A DNA stretch of 64,000 nt from positions 1-64,000 of the forward strand of contig NZ_JAIMJB010000003.1 in NCBI RefSeq assembly GCF_021295345.1. The letters run 5' to 3'. A model generated the notes under the pieces. The model did not search any database and was not told the origin of the DNA. It saw nothing but the letters and a program-made list of their open reading frames with translations. The position numbers and the translations under genes were made by a program. Source of the stretch: Motilimonas eburnea (GTDB lineage: Bacteria; Pseudomonadota; Gammaproteobacteria; Enterobacterales; CBDFNC01). Shown in pieces: positions 1-10,397 of the stretch (the stretch's first letter is position 1; each line of letters opens with the position of its first letter).

Positions 1-86
1 CAAGCTTCTCTCTGTTACCGCTCGACTTGCATGTGTTAAGCCTGCCGCCAGCGTTCAATCTGAGCCATGATCAAACTCTTCAATTA
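1..86 (-). rRNA. rrs: 16S rRNA, 5' end (partial)
   Basis: Read on the minus strand, this is the start of bacterial 16S rRNA: the universal AGAGTTTGATCATGGCTCAG primer site is present, followed by the conserved GAACGCTGGCGGCAGGC and AACACATGCAAGTCGAGCGG blocks. The gene runs leftward out of the window, so only about the first 86 nt are here. The exact mature 5' end is set by analogy with E. coli, where it starts a few bases before TTGAAGAG. Confidence 0.97.
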
Positions 87-267
87 AAGTTTTTTTGGTC
101 CGAAGACCTGCTCAATGAATTCTGTTTTGAACCTCAAATTAATGAAGTTCGATTTGTTCTATATGAACACTCAGAAACATTGATAAATAAATCGTTTTGG
201 CGATTCGTTACCATTGCGTTGTTAGCCGTGGCTTTCAACATGAGTATTCACACAGATTGCATGATTA

Positions 268-282
268 GATTGTTAAAGAACA
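268..282 (-). promoter_or_regulatory. boxA antitermination element in rRNA leader
   Basis: The minus strand reads GTTCTTTAACAATC, close to the boxA/Nus-factor element of enterobacterial rRNA leaders (TGCTCTTTAACA). It lies about 180 nt upstream of the 16S 5' end and downstream of the promoter, as expected for an rrn leader. Such elements recruit NusB/NusE to keep rRNA transcription from terminating early. Confidence 0.8.
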
Positions 283-457
283 GTGACTCAGTGGCTTTCG
301 CTTCACCTCGTCAGGGCTGCGCATTCTACGCTAGCCGTTTTGAAAGTCAATCGTTAATTTTAACAAATCTTCGATTTTTCTTTCGAGTGAGAAACTTCAG
401 CTTCTGACTCCCTGATACTGCGTTGCGCCTTGCGCTGTGCCGTGTCAGTGGATGCGC

Positions 458-505
458 ATTATAGGGAGATTCGTTTTCGGCGCAAGGCTTTTTTTGAAGT
501 TTTCG
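458..505 (-). promoter_or_regulatory. rRNA operon promoter (P1-like) with A-rich UP region
   Basis: On the minus strand a -35 TTGCGC (485-480) and a perfect -10 TATAAT (463-458) are separated by 16 bp. An A-rich tract (about 505-487) upstream of the -35 could be an UP element. The bases after the -10 are GC-rich (GCGCATCC), the discriminator type linked to stringent control. The transcript would carry a leader of roughly 365 nt before 16S. The remaining 86-740 interval holds no gene I can support. Confidence 0.85.
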
Positions 506-742
506 CACTTTTTTATTGGGTGTACAAAAAGCAATCAATTCAGGTGTTAACTTCTCACTTCTGGCACAAGTCATATTGACTCACTTTTAACTGGAGCTGA
601 ATTTACTACGCTTTAAGAACCCAGTTCGGCAGGTGTGGTATGACTTATAGATTTGGATCCCATTTTTAGCTTTAGCAAATGGGTTGCTTTAGGTAACATA
701 GCCGCCTTTTTTTAGCCATGGCATTCGGAGAGCAGTAATTAA

Positions 743-3652
743 ATGTCTTTTGCATTAGGTCAGCGTTGGATTAGTGATACAGAATCAGATTTGGGCTTAG
801 GTACCGTTGTTGCCATAGAAGGCCGGGTCGTTACCTTACTTTTCCCAGCATCAGGGGAAAATAGAAACTATGCCAAAGATGATGCGCCAGTGACACGAGT
901 TATCTTCAACGTTGGTGATGAAGTTCTTAGCCATGATGATTGGTCTCTTATTGTTAGCGATATAGAAGAAGACAATGGCTTAATGACCTATATAGGTACG
1001 CGCACAGATACGCAAGAATCCGTGAGCTTACGTGAAACCATGCTCAACAACTTCATCAAGTTCAACAAACCACAAGACAGACTCTTTGCTGGTCAAATTG
1101 ATCGCACCGAACACTTTGTTCTGCGCTATCGGGCGTTAAAGCATCAACACCAGCAGCAACAATCTGAATTGCGTGGCCTAATGGGCGCTCGAGTCGATTT
1201 GATCCCTCACCAATTTTATATTGCTGAAGAAGTAGGCAAGCGCCATGCACCACGTGTTTTACTGGCCGATGAAGTTGGCTTAGGTAAAACCATTGAGGCG
1301 GGGTTAATTATCCACCAGCAATTAATTTCAAACCGGGCTAAGCGTGTTCTTATTCTTGTTCCTGAGACACTGACCCATCAGTGGTTGGTTGAAATGATGC
1401 GCCGCTTTAATCTGCACTTTAGTATTTTTGATGAAGAGCGATGTGTTGAAGCCTTTGCTGAAGCCGATAATCCGTTCGAAACGGAACAGTTGGTACTGTG
1501 TAGTCTTGATTTTCTGCGCAAAAAGCGTCGTCGCTTCGAGCAAGCATTAGATGCCGAGTGGGATTTACTCGTGGTCGACGAAGCCCATCACTTAATATGG
1601 GATGAATCACAACCTAGCCGTGAATACCAAATTGTGGATGAGTTAGCACAAGCCACCGCAGGGGTGTTATTGCTGACCGCAACACCGGATCAATTAGGCC
1701 ATCAAAGTCACTTTGCTCGATTACGCTTGCTTGATCCTGACCGTTTTTATGACTATCAAGCATTTGTAGCCGAAGAAACCCAATATAAAGAAGTCGCAGA
1801 TACGGTAAATACCCTAACCAGCGATGTCGAATTACCTGACACAGTCATCACGAATTTACAGCAATTGCTCATAGAGCAAGACATCTCTGAACAGATCCAA
1901 GCCATTCAAACAGGTGATGAGGAAATGCGAGGCCAAGCTCGCCAACAATTGATTTCTCAGTTACTCGATCGCCACGGTACTGGCCGCATATTATTTAGAA
2001 ATACACGCTCCTCTATCAAAGGCTTCCCAACACGTCATTTCCGCCCGGTGGCTTTGCCCCTACCTGAACAATATAAAACTGCGCTCAAAGTAGGCCAAAT
2101 GATGTCGGCAAGCAGTCCTGTCGAGACCAAGGCTAAGCAGTTCTTGTATCCAGAAGAGATTTTCCAAGAATTTGAAGGCTCTTCGTCCTCTTGGTGCAAC
2201 TTTGACCCACGAATCGATTGGTTACTTGAACTACTCAAAACCAACAAGCAAGATAAAGTGTTAGTGATCTGTGCAAAAGCACAAACCGCACTGGCTCTTG
2301 AAGAAGTCCTGCGCACGCGAGAAGGGATCCGAGGCACGGTTTTCCATGAAGGATTATCCATTATTGAACGGGATCGTGCCGCAGCATGGTTCGCACAAAC
2401 CGAAGCCGGCGCTCAGGTTATGATCTGTTCGGAAATTGGCTCAGAGGGACGTAACTTCCAATTTGCCCGTCACTTAGTGTTGTTTGATTTACCCATTAAC
2501 CCTGATTTACTTGAGCAACGAATTGGTCGCTTAGATCGCATTGGGCAAAAAAATGACATTGAAATCCACGTACCTTATTTAGAACACACTTCCCAAGCGC
2601 TATTACAACAATGGTACCATCAAGGCCTTAATGCTTTTGAGCGCACCTGTCCCGCCGCTCGAATAATTTACGACCAATACAAAGCGCAATTGTTAACCCT
2701 ATTAGCGGGTGACCAAAGTGATACACTCGCCATTACCGAGTTAATTGATTCCACAAAGGCACAAGAGCAAGCGCTTCGCCAGCAAATGGAACAAGGTCGA
2801 GATAAACTATTAGAGCTCAACTCTTCTGGCGTGCTCAGTGGCAGCGATGTGCTCGAGAAACTTCAAGCGGAAGATGACAAGCCTGAGTTTCCACTTTTTG
2901 CCCTTAAACTGTTTGACATCATTGGCATAAACCAAGATGACAAAGGCGAGAATTGTTTGGTGCTGCACCCTAGCGAGCATATGCTGGTTCCGAAGATGCC
3001 GGGGTTACCTGACGATGGCGCCACGATTACCTTTGATCGCGCGACAGCACTGAGCCGCGATGACGTACACTATCTAAGCTGGGAACACCCGATGATCCGC
3101 GGTGGAATGGATATTATTCTAAGTTCTGATACGGGCTCAACCGCAGTCTGCTTACTGAAAAACAAAGCCCTACCTGCCGGCTCTATCATTTTAGAACTCA
3201 TTTATGTGGTCGAAGCCCCAGCCAGTGAACACAGTCAACTGCAACGCTTCTTACCCACCACCCCAGTGAGGATATTACTGGACAAAAATGGTAATAATCT
3301 AGCCGCTAATGTTGAGTTTGATACGTTTAATAAACAACTGACTCCAGTCAATCGCCACCTAGGCAGTAAGCTGGTGAATGCATCTCAAACCTTTATCCAT
3401 CAGCTGATTAGCCAAGCCGAAGAGATTGCGAAGGAGCAAATGCAGCAGATTGTTGGCACCGCGATCACCAAGATGGAGCAGCAGCTCAAAGCCGAAAAAG
3501 CCAGACTCGACGCGCTAAAAGCAATTAACCCGAGTATTCGCAATGAAGAAATCCAATTTGTCACCGATCTACTCAATCAATCGACGGATCTACTCAATCA
3601 TACTCAGGTAAAACTAGATTCACTGCGCTTTATCGTCTCTACTCAAAACTAA
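743..3652 (+). CDS. rapA: RNA polymerase-associated ATPase RapA (HepA)
   Basis: A Swi2/Snf2-family ATPase that binds RNA polymerase and helps recycle it after transcription. The 969-residue length matches the family (about 968 in E. coli). N-terminal Tudor-like domains come first, then the helicase core with Walker A DEVGLGKT near residue 176 and the DEAH box (VVDEAHH) near 279. The second RecA-like lobe carries the motif VI-like [12 protein letters not shown] near 590-605, and the RapA-specific C-terminal region follows. The ATG at 743 gives the usual N-terminus [14 protein letters not shown]. It is divergent from the rRNA operon and has no close co-directional gene upstream. Confidence 0.97.
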   Translation: MSFALGQRWISDTESDLGLGTVVAIEGRVVTLLFPASGENRNYAKDDAPVTRVIFNVGDEVLSHDDWSLIVSDIEEDNGLMTYIGTRTDTQESVSLRETMLNNFIKFNKPQDRLFAGQIDRTEHFVLRYRALKHQHQQQQSELRGLMGARVDLIPHQFYIAEEVGKRHAPRVLLADEVGLGKTIEAGLIIHQQLISNRAKRVLILVPETLTHQWLVEMMRRFNLHFSIFDEERCVEAFAEADNPFETEQLVLCSLDFLRKKRRRFEQALDAEWDLLVVDEAHHLIWDESQPSREYQIVDELAQATAGVLLLTATPDQLGHQSHFARLRLLDPDRFYDYQAFVAEETQYKEVADTVNTLTSDVELPDTVITNLQQLLIEQDISEQIQAIQTGDEEMRGQARQQLISQLLDRHGTGRILFRNTRSSIKGFPTRHFRPVALPLPEQYKTALKVGQMMSASSPVETKAKQFLYPEEIFQEFEGSSSSWCNFDPRIDWLLELLKTNKQDKVLVICAKAQTALALEEVLRTREGIRGTVFHEGLSIIERDRAAAWFAQTEAGAQVMICSEIGSEGRNFQFARHLVLFDLPINPDLLEQRIGRLDRIGQKNDIEIHVPYLEHTSQALLQQWYHQGLNAFERTCPAARIIYDQYKAQLLTLLAGDQSDTLAITELIDSTKAQEQALRQQMEQGRDKLLELNSSGVLSGSDVLEKLQAEDDKPEFPLFALKLFDIIGINQDDKGENCLVLHPSEHMLVPKMPGLPDDGATITFDRATALSRDDVHYLSWEHPMIRGGMDIILSSDTGSTAVCLLKNKALPAGSIILELIYVVEAPASEHSQLQRFLPTTPVRILLDKNGNNLAANVEFDTFNKQLTPVNRHLGSKLVNASQTFIHQLISQAEEIAKEQMQQIVGTAITKMEQQLKAEKARLDALKAINPSIRNEEIQFVTDLLNQSTDLLNHTQVKLDSLRFIVSTQN

Positions 3653-3672
3653 TCTATATATCATGTGCGCTT

Positions 3673-3706
3673 CACTATCCGTTTCCCTCATAAGAAACGG
3701 ATAGTG
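3673..3706 (+). other. Strong stem-loop between rapA and the DUF3530 gene
   Basis: CACTATCCGTTTC and its exact reverse complement GAAACGGATAGTG flank an 8-nt loop, giving a perfect 13-bp stem starting 20 bases after the rapA stop. No T-run follows, so it is not a classic intrinsic terminator. It may protect the rapA mRNA 3' end or act as a processing or REP-like element. That function is inference. Confidence 0.7.
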
Positions 3707-3796
3707 GCAGTACCACTTGCCAGGATATACTTGCACTTTCCACTAAATCGTCTTAGTTTGAAAGCCTGTGCTTGTTTAATTTATATAAGGAATTTT

Positions 3797-4711
3797 GTGC
3801 GCCTATTTCGTCTGTGTTTGCTGCTTTTGTTTGCTGCGCCTTTTTCCCCTGCGAGCTTCGCTGAGCAAGAGCAAGATGCGCCAGTCAATGACTCCCCCGC
3901 AACCAATGAGCAAAAACAAGACCAAGATACGCCAATCAGTGACTCCCCCGCAACCAATGAGCAAGGCGAGCTTACGGCCGAGTCCGCATTAGATAAATGG
4001 CCACAACCACCTAGCCAAAGCCAATTATTATCTCATGATTTGACTCAAGTTTTTTTACCAGAGCAAACTATCGAGCTCGATCCTGATAAGCAAATCACCG
4101 TGGTGGTTCATCAATCTCAACACAGCCCTACATTAGGCTTTGTCCTGATCCAACCACAATGGGACTCAGTGCCTTTTAATATTCGCAAATCACACCTGCA
4201 ACAAGAGTTAACCCGCCAGGGGTGGCACGTTATAACCCTTCTGCCGCAAGGTAAGCTCAACCAAAATGGCAGTGAGGAAGAGAAGGCGAAGCAATATGAG
4301 CAATATCTAAAGTTAACGGCCGAGCGCCTAAGCGCTGTCGCTCAATTGCCCGAAACCCAATCGGGTTACTCAATCTTACTCGCCGAGCAAAACATGACCC
4401 TAGTGATGCTCGATCTGTACCGTCAGCAACTGGCTCCCTTACCCAATGCCATCGTGCTGTTGGGGGCTAACACGCTCACAGTGCAACAAAATCAACAATT
4501 AGCCAAAGCACTTAGCGCCACAAGTGTACCTGTACTCGACATTTACCAAACGTCAACCTCACAGCTAGCGCCACTGCATGAAACTCGCGCCCAAGCTGTA
4601 CAAAAAAGTGCGAAACCCAACTTTCGTCAGTTAGCCCTGGTTAGCCCATTTTTTGATGAAAGGCTTGGCACCTACATTAATGGTTGGACTCGCAGCTTAG
4701 GTTTGCAATAA
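3797..4711 (+). CDS. DUF3530 family secreted protein
   Basis: A protein of about 304 residues with no known reaction. I place the start at the GTG at 3797 because AAGG lies 6 bases upstream and the result begins with a clean signal peptide (MRLFRLCLLLLFAAPFSPASFA). Longer in-frame starts lack this. The body resembles DUF3530, an alpha/beta-hydrolase-like family often found beside rapA in Shewanella-type genomes (from memory, not searched). Just after the signal peptide a 51-bp tandem duplication repeats DSPATNEQ, making a low-complexity linker. Export to the periplasm is inferred from the signal peptide. Confidence 0.75.
   Translation: MRLFRLCLLLLFAAPFSPASFAEQEQDAPVNDSPATNEQKQDQDTPISDSPATNEQGELTAESALDKWPQPPSQSQLLSHDLTQVFLPEQTIELDPDKQITVVVHQSQHSPTLGFVLIQPQWDSVPFNIRKSHLQQELTRQGWHVITLLPQGKLNQNGSEEEKAKQYEQYLKLTAERLSAVAQLPETQSGYSILLAEQNMTLVMLDLYRQQLAPLPNAIVLLGANTLTVQQNQQLAKALSATSVPVLDIYQTSTSQLAPLHETRAQAVQKSAKPNFRQLALVSPFFDERLGTYINGWTRSLGLQ
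3880..3966 (+). repeat. Tandem 51-bp duplication inside the DUF3530 gene
   Basis: Two copies of TGACTCCCCCGCAACCAATG (3889 and 3940) begin identical 25-bp stretches offset by 51 bp (17 codons). The flanking bases are also similar, so the whole unit is duplicated in frame. It encodes a repeated, probably disordered linker after the signal peptide. Confidence 0.85.
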
Positions 4712-4722
4712 AAGAAGGCCCA

Positions 4723-5682
4723 ATGAAAAAGAATATCGTGTTCCTTGATCGCGCAACCATCCCCAAACACATCAACATCCCTCAGCCCACTCAAGCACAT
4801 CACTGGCAATCGTTCGATGATACCCCGCCTGCAGACGTACGAGCACGCGCTAAACAGGCCCATGTGATCATTACCAATAAAGTGGCAATCGATGCAAACG
4901 TCATGGATGCTTGCCCGGATTTAGAGCTGATAGTGGCAGCCGCAACCGGCACCAACAATATTGATTTATCGGCCTGCCAACAACGTAACATTGCCGTTTA
5001 TAATGTACGCCACTATGCCGACCAAGGCGTGCCTGAGCATGCGCTCACCCTGATGCTCGCACTATTAAAAAACTTACTGCCTTATTGCCAGGATGTCACC
5101 ACAGGTCGCTGGCAACAAAGCCGACACTTTTGTTTTACTGATTACCCGATCGAAAACTTAGCCGGCAAAACCTTAGGCATTGTTGGCGCGGGCGCATTGG
5201 GGCAAAAAATGGCGCACATCGCCAGCGCATTAGAGATGAAGGTACTCCTTGCCGAGCATAAGGGCCAGGTCACTATACGCCCGGGCCGCACGGCATTTGG
5301 GAATGTACTGAAACAAGCTGATATTATTAGCCTACATTGCCCATTAACCCCCACGACTCAGGGCTTAATGAGCGAACCAGAGTTCGCGCAAATGAAACCC
5401 AGCGCATATTTAATCAACACGGCGAGGGGCCCGCTGGTAGATGAGCAATCCTTGGCAAACGCCGTGCTAAATGGCCAGATAGCAGGGGCTGCATCGGATG
5501 TCGCCAGTGTTGAGCCACTGCAAGCATCCAACCCTTTAGTCACTTTGTTAGCTCACCCGAATTTTATTTTGACGCCACACATAGCTTGGGCAAGTGAGCA
5601 AAGTTTACACGCTTTAAGTCAACAGTTGAGAAAAAACATCGATGACTTCTATCAAGGTCATCAAGGCAACCGAGTAGTCTGA
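4723..5682 (+). CDS. D-2-hydroxyacid dehydrogenase (glycerate dehydrogenase-like)
   Basis: An NAD(P)-dependent reductase of 2-keto acids, about 319 residues. The Rossmann motif GAGALG sits near residue 162. The family signature NTARGPLVDE carries the catalytic Arg, and the partner Glu (near VEP) and His (TPHIAWAS) follow. The segment FTDYPIENLAGKTLGIVG is typical of HprA-like glycerate dehydrogenases, but substrate cannot be fixed from sequence. The ATG at 4723 is chosen because AAGAAGG lies just upstream. It starts 11 bp after the DUF3530 stop, so the two are probably cotranscribed. Confidence 0.88.
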   Translation: MKKNIVFLDRATIPKHINIPQPTQAHHWQSFDDTPPADVRARAKQAHVIITNKVAIDANVMDACPDLELIVAAATGTNNIDLSACQQRNIAVYNVRHYADQGVPEHALTLMLALLKNLLPYCQDVTTGRWQQSRHFCFTDYPIENLAGKTLGIVGAGALGQKMAHIASALEMKVLLAEHKGQVTIRPGRTAFGNVLKQADIISLHCPLTPTTQGLMSEPEFAQMKPSAYLINTARGPLVDEQSLANAVLNGQIAGAASDVASVEPLQASNPLVTLLAHPNFILTPHIAWASEQSLHALSQQLRKNIDDFYQGHQGNRVV

Positions 5683-5722
5683 TCTTATACCCAATCAACC
5701 TGGATATGCTCCATGTCTAAGG

Positions 5723-6538
5723 CTACGCAGCTTCTTTCATTTTCTTGATGAGTTCATAAGCCTGTTGAATATCTTGTGCTTTTTCTTTGGCCATGGCCAT
5801 CATCTCAGGAGGCAGGCCTTTTGCAACCAGCTTATCCGGGTGATGCTGATTCATTAACTTACGATAAGCTTTTTTGACTTCTGCCATGTTGGCGCTTTCT
5901 GTCACACCCAGCAACTGATATGCATCACTGAGTTGTTGCTGTCGGTTAGCACGACTCCCCCCATGACCTTGGCGATGAAATTTAATTTCAGCTTCAAGCA
6001 TCGAGGTTAATCGTGTTAAGTCCTGCGGGCTAAAGCCTAACGCCTGCGCGACTCGCTCTAATACCGCTAGCTCATTAGGGTGCAATTCACCATCAGCAAA
6101 GGCGGCTTGAAGCTGGATCTCTAAAAACATCTGCAATACATTGGTGCGGCCGCGGCAACTTTCGACAAACTCAGCCAAGGTCTGCTCGAGTGGAAAATCG
6201 CCTTGCTTACCTTGACGAAATGCCTCCTGTGCCGCTTGCTTATGGGCGGCATCCAAATTGAGACGCTCCATTAACAAGGTCGCTACGCCTATCTCGGCTT
6301 CGGTGACTCTCCCTTTGGCTTTGGCTATGTGTCCCATCACTGAAAACGTAGCGTGGAAGAATAATTGTTGCTGACGCTGCGCGGATTGCTTTGCGGCTTT
6401 GAGCAGGCTGGCTCGAAATTGTCCTGATTGGCCAACCGCACGATCTAACTTGTGCCCAAGCCAAATACCAATTAATGCCCCAATAATATGGTGGGCTATC
6501 ATATAGCCAAAAAAGCCGCCCAGTAATTTGCCCCACAT
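5723..6538 (-). CDS. djlA: Co-chaperone DjlA, membrane-anchored J-domain protein
   Basis: Membrane-anchored J-domain protein that stimulates DnaK; 271 residues, the family length. The N-terminus is one glycine-rich transmembrane segment (about residues 3-30), followed by a TerB-like helical domain. A Gly/Arg-rich linker leads to a C-terminal J domain with the catalytic HPD in NQHHPDKLV near residue 235. Placement divergent from lptD is the common arrangement in gammaproteobacteria. E. coli DjlA influences capsule synthesis through Rcs; whether that applies here is unknown. Confidence 0.95.
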   Translation of the reverse strand: MWGKLLGGFFGYMIAHHIIGALIGIWLGHKLDRAVGQSGQFRASLLKAAKQSAQRQQQLFFHATFSVMGHIAKAKGRVTEAEIGVATLLMERLNLDAAHKQAAQEAFRQGKQGDFPLEQTLAEFVESCRGRTNVLQMFLEIQLQAAFADGELHPNELAVLERVAQALGFSPQDLTRLTSMLEAEIKFHRQGHGGSRANRQQQLSDAYQLLGVTESANMAEVKKAYRKLMNQHHPDKLVAKGLPPEMMAMAKEKAQDIQQAYELIKKMKEAA

Positions 6539-6758
6539 ATTTCATATCCTTACTAATAAGATGCGAGTATTGTGACAAACTGAGACACCTTAAGGCAATT
6601 ATCGTCAGAAAAATATCACCATTTCTCTTAACTGAGTTGGCGAGCATGGCCGATTGCTTTATCATAGAGAATCACCATATTGCTTGGCCACGGATGGTTA
6701 ATCTGTCATACCTAGCGATGCTCCCATAGAGCCAGAATTTTGCGATTAGAGAATTTCA

Positions 6759-9074
6759 ATGATAAAACGGACACTTGTCATCATGGGCACCCTTTTCGCC
6801 CCAAGTGCATATGTTAACGCAGCCGAGAATAGTTTAAACGAAAGCAATGTGGTCACCATCGCCGATCTTCCTTTAACTCAACGTTGTTACGCATACGTAC
6901 CTGAAGTGATCGATGCACCTGAACAAGATCCTAGCTTAACCCCCGTTGAAGTTTACTCTGATACCACATCAAGCCAAGGCACGACTTTTGTATATCAGGG
7001 CAACGTAAAAGTCATTCAGGGCATTAAGTCACTGAGCAGCGATGAATTAACCTATAACAGTGAAACCCAAAAGGCGCAGGCAAAAGGCAACATTCGTTTC
7101 ACCGATGGCCAAGTCACTGTCAGTGGTGCCCAAATTGATGCCGATTTAAGTAATGACTCGGCCACCTCTTTTGATACCCAGTATCAGTTTCATGGTAAAG
7201 GTGGACGTGGCGACACCCAAGAATTAGAAGTGGTCGATCGTGAGCATTACAATCTGTATCAAGCTAGTTATACCTCTTGTCCACCGGGCGATAAAACGTG
7301 GGAAGTGAGAGCGAAACACTTAGAAGTAGATAATGAAGAAGAAATCGCCACAGCAAAACACGCCACCTTTAGGCTGTTTGATGTGCCTATTTTTTATTTA
7401 CCCTATTTTACCTACCCAACGGGGTCGAATCGTAAATCCGGCTTGCTGGTCCCCAGTTTTTCCAGTAGCTCAGATAACGGCATTACTTACGAGCAGCCCA
7501 TCTATTGGAACATCGCCCCCAATCATGACGCGACGCTCACATTTAAATCCATGGTTAACCGTGGCGTACAAGCCTTAGGTGAGTATCGATATTTATCGAC
7601 CACCAGTCGCGGCCAGCTGAACGCTGAGTATCTTCACAACGATAAAAAGCTTCACCAAAACCGCTACCTTTACCATTGGAAAGATAGTAGCCGTTTAGGA
7701 GAGCACTTTCGTTTCAACGGTTCCTACACCAAAGTCAGTGATGATAACTATTTTAACGATCTGGGTTCAACCGTGGGCTCGCGGACCGATAATCAACTGT
7801 TAAGAACCGCTAACGCCTCTTGGTTAGAAAAGAACTGGAATGCAGAAGTTGAAGTAAGAGATTTTCAGGTACTTGGCGGCGAGTCCCCCCACTTAGTCAT
7901 GCCAAAGCTGGCATTTAATGGTTATTACCCGACTAATTGGAATCACATTGAAGCGGATATCTTTACCGAGCTCACCCGTTTTGACCATAAAAACGATGAT
8001 GTCTACACAGGTACACGTTTGCATATCGAACCTAGGCTGATAGTACCTTTGTACACACAAGCGGCTTTTTTGAATACGGAACTGGGTTACATGTTCACTC
8101 ATTACGAACAAGACATTCCCACCACAGTGAAAGAAGCTTGGTACCGCGATCTCGATAAAACAGTGACCCGCTCATTGCCAAAGTTTTCAATGCATGGCGG
8201 CTTAAACTTTGAGCGCCAGACCCAAGTGTGGGGCAACCACTACACGCAAACCCTGATCCCACAAATAAAATACTTATATATCCCCCATCGAGATCAACGT
8301 AATATCGGCCTCTACGATACTTCCGCTTTGCAACTTGACTATTATGGCCTGTTTCGCGAACAACGCTATTCAGGTGTTGACCGTATTGCCGATGCCAATC
8401 AAATCACCCTTGGGGTGTCCACTGGCTATTTAGATGAAGATTTCAACGAACGTTTTCGTTTCGCCATTGGTCAAATGTTCTACTTTAACCAGTCCGATAC
8501 TTATCTCGTAGGGGATTTAGTCAAACAAGACAGCAACCGCTCATCCTTGGTGGCAGAAACGGATTTTAACTTCGCTGATAATTGGTATTACCATGGTGGT
8601 ATTGAGGTGAATACCGAAGATGGCGAGATCAGCAGGGGAAACAGCACCCTGGAGCGTCGTTGGGCATGGAACAAACTGCTGCAGCTCAATTACCGTTATG
8701 TTAAAGCGCCTGAGAACCCTTCTACTAACTATATTAAAGGGGGCATTAATCAGGTCGGCGTTAAAGCGGCTTGGCCGTTTAACGACCAATGGAGTGCCGT
8801 CACGAGTTATTATTACGATACCGACAATAACCGTTTTTTTGAAAGTTTATTCGGTGTCAAATATGAGGATTGTTGTTGGTCTGTTAGTTTAGTCTACGAT
8901 CAACACATCAAAACATCATACGGGCAAATAGGCGATATTAAGAACAACTATGACTTGTCCAGCGGCGTAAAACTACAAATCGAGCTAAAAGGTTTAGCCG
9001 GTTTTGGAAGCAGCGCCAGTTCAGAGTTGAATCAAGGTCTATTCAGTTACGGCCGCCCATTTGCAAATAAATAA
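6759..9074 (+). CDS. lptD: LPS-assembly outer-membrane protein LptD
   Basis: Outer-membrane beta-barrel that, with LptE, inserts lipopolysaccharide into the outer leaflet. The 771-residue product has a signal peptide (ending near NAAENS), a periplasmic OstA/LptA-like domain (about 60-190) and a C-terminal barrel. The cysteines needed for the interdomain disulfides are visible: QRCYAY near residue 45, YTSCPPG near 172 and the adjacent pair in YEDCCWSV near 708. It heads the run lptD-surA-pdxA-rsmA-apaG-apaH. SurA, next door, is the chaperone that folds LptD. Confidence 0.96.
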   Translation: MIKRTLVIMGTLFAPSAYVNAAENSLNESNVVTIADLPLTQRCYAYVPEVIDAPEQDPSLTPVEVYSDTTSSQGTTFVYQGNVKVIQGIKSLSSDELTYNSETQKAQAKGNIRFTDGQVTVSGAQIDADLSNDSATSFDTQYQFHGKGGRGDTQELEVVDREHYNLYQASYTSCPPGDKTWEVRAKHLEVDNEEEIATAKHATFRLFDVPIFYLPYFTYPTGSNRKSGLLVPSFSSSSDNGITYEQPIYWNIAPNHDATLTFKSMVNRGVQALGEYRYLSTTSRGQLNAEYLHNDKKLHQNRYLYHWKDSSRLGEHFRFNGSYTKVSDDNYFNDLGSTVGSRTDNQLLRTANASWLEKNWNAEVEVRDFQVLGGESPHLVMPKLAFNGYYPTNWNHIEADIFTELTRFDHKNDDVYTGTRLHIEPRLIVPLYTQAAFLNTELGYMFTHYEQDIPTTVKEAWYRDLDKTVTRSLPKFSMHGGLNFERQTQVWGNHYTQTLIPQIKYLYIPHRDQRNIGLYDTSALQLDYYGLFREQRYSGVDRIADANQITLGVSTGYLDEDFNERFRFAIGQMFYFNQSDTYLVGDLVKQDSNRSSLVAETDFNFADNWYYHGGIEVNTEDGEISRGNSTLERRWAWNKLLQLNYRYVKAPENPSTNYIKGGINQVGVKAAWPFNDQWSAVTSYYYDTDNNRFFESLFGVKYEDCCWSVSLVYDQHIKTSYGQIGDIKNNYDLSSGVKLQIELKGLAGFGSSASSELNQGLFSYGRPFANK

Positions 9075-9096
9075 ACATTGCTAACGAAGTAAGAAA

Positions 9097-10395
9097 ATGA
9101 TGATTAATAAATTGTTAAGCTACACGTTATCCACTTCACTGCTAATTAGCAGTTTAACCCTTAATGCTGCGCCCATTGAAATAGACAAGGTGGCCGCCAT
9201 CGCCAACCAAGATGTGATCATGCAAAGTGAAGTTGACACGTTAACTAAGCAGGTAAAACGCCAGTACCAGTCAAATCAGCAGCCGTTACCGAATGAAGGC
9301 ATTTTGCGTAAACAAATACTCGAAAAGCTGATCCAAGATAGCTTACAAGTGCAAATGGCAGAAAGACTGGGCATGAAAATCAGCGAAGCCCAGCTTGAAC
9401 AGACCATTTTAGGTATCGCTAAAGACAAAAACCAAACCTTACCTGAACTACAAGCTAGCCTTGCCGAACAAGGAATCAGTTATGCCGAATTTCGCCATTC
9501 TGTCCGTGAAGAGCTATTGATTTCGGAAGTCTCTCGTATCCAAGTAAGACGCCGTATCAACATTTCAGATCAAGAAGTGGATAACCTCATAAAAATGATG
9601 AACAACCAAGGCGGTAAACAACGCGAATATCGCATTGGCCACATCATGTTAAAACTCAGTGACGACGCCTCAGCAGACGATATCGAAACAGGCAATAACA
9701 AAGCCGAAGCCATCGTCAGCCAACTTCGCTCGGGTGCGGATTTTAAAGAAACGGCATTGGCGGAATCTCAAGGACCAAAAGCCCTCGAAGGCGGTGATTG
9801 GGGCTGGATGGGTGTTAATGATATGCCAACCCTGTTTGCAAAAGCGGTTGAAGGCGCCAATGCGAACGACATTATTGGCCCATTTAAAAGCGCCAATGGC
9901 CTACACATCATCAAGATTCTCGACGACCGAGGGCAAACCAAAGTCACCTCAACCGAAATTAACGCCCGTCATATCTTGATTAAACCATCCATCATTTTAA
10001 GTGATGCAAAAGCCAAGCAATTACTTGACCGTTACCGCGCGGATATTGTTGCTGGCCGTCAGTCTTTTTCTGAATTAGCCAAAGCACACTCAGAAGATCC
10101 TGGCTCGGCGGTAAAAGGCGGTGAACTTGGCTGGGCAGATCCAGAGCTTTATGTGCCGGCCTTTAGGGACGAGATCCTTCGCTTAGATATGCGTGAAATA
10201 AGCCAACCATTTCGCTCTACTCATGGCTGGCATTTAGTCCAAGTCATGGGCAAACGCACCACAGATGTCACCGAACAAGCCAATAAACAAAAAGCCTATC
10301 AAATTTTATACGGCCGCCGTTTTAATGAAGAAACGCAAAGCTGGCTAAATGAGCTGCGTGAAGAGGCTTACGTGAAAATCATGGAAGAGAAGTAA
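9097..10395 (+). CDS. surA: Periplasmic chaperone/peptidyl-prolyl isomerase SurA
   Basis: Periplasmic chaperone for outer-membrane proteins, 432 residues. A signal peptide (about 1-24, ending LNAAP) precedes the SurA N-domain ([18 protein letters not shown]). Two parvulin domains follow, each with the pattern [10 protein letters not shown]...GGDWGWM and NARHILIK...GGELGWAD, then a short C-terminal helix. The gene starts 22 bp after lptD and ends 2 bp before pdxA, so operon coupling is clear. Confidence 0.97.
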   Translation: MMINKLLSYTLSTSLLISSLTLNAAPIEIDKVAAIANQDVIMQSEVDTLTKQVKRQYQSNQQPLPNEGILRKQILEKLIQDSLQVQMAERLGMKISEAQLEQTILGIAKDKNQTLPELQASLAEQGISYAEFRHSVREELLISEVSRIQVRRRINISDQEVDNLIKMMNNQGGKQREYRIGHIMLKLSDDASADDIETGNNKAEAIVSQLRSGADFKETALAESQGPKALEGGDWGWMGVNDMPTLFAKAVEGANANDIIGPFKSANGLHIIKILDDRGQTKVTSTEINARHILIKPSIILSDAKAKQLLDRYRADIVAGRQSFSELAKAHSEDPGSAVKGGELGWADPELYVPAFRDEILRLDMREISQPFRSTHGWHLVQVMGKRTTDVTEQANKQKAYQILYGRRFNEETQSWLNELREEAYVKIMEEK

Positions 10396-10397
10396 CC

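Noticed and set aside
27-407. Open frame of 126 codons over the rRNA leader
   Set aside because: It lies across the 16S 5' end and rRNA leader on the opposite strand, with no ribosome site and no protein-like composition.
3673-3706. Intrinsic terminator after rapA
   Set aside because: The stem is perfect but no T-run follows, so I list it as a stem-loop only.
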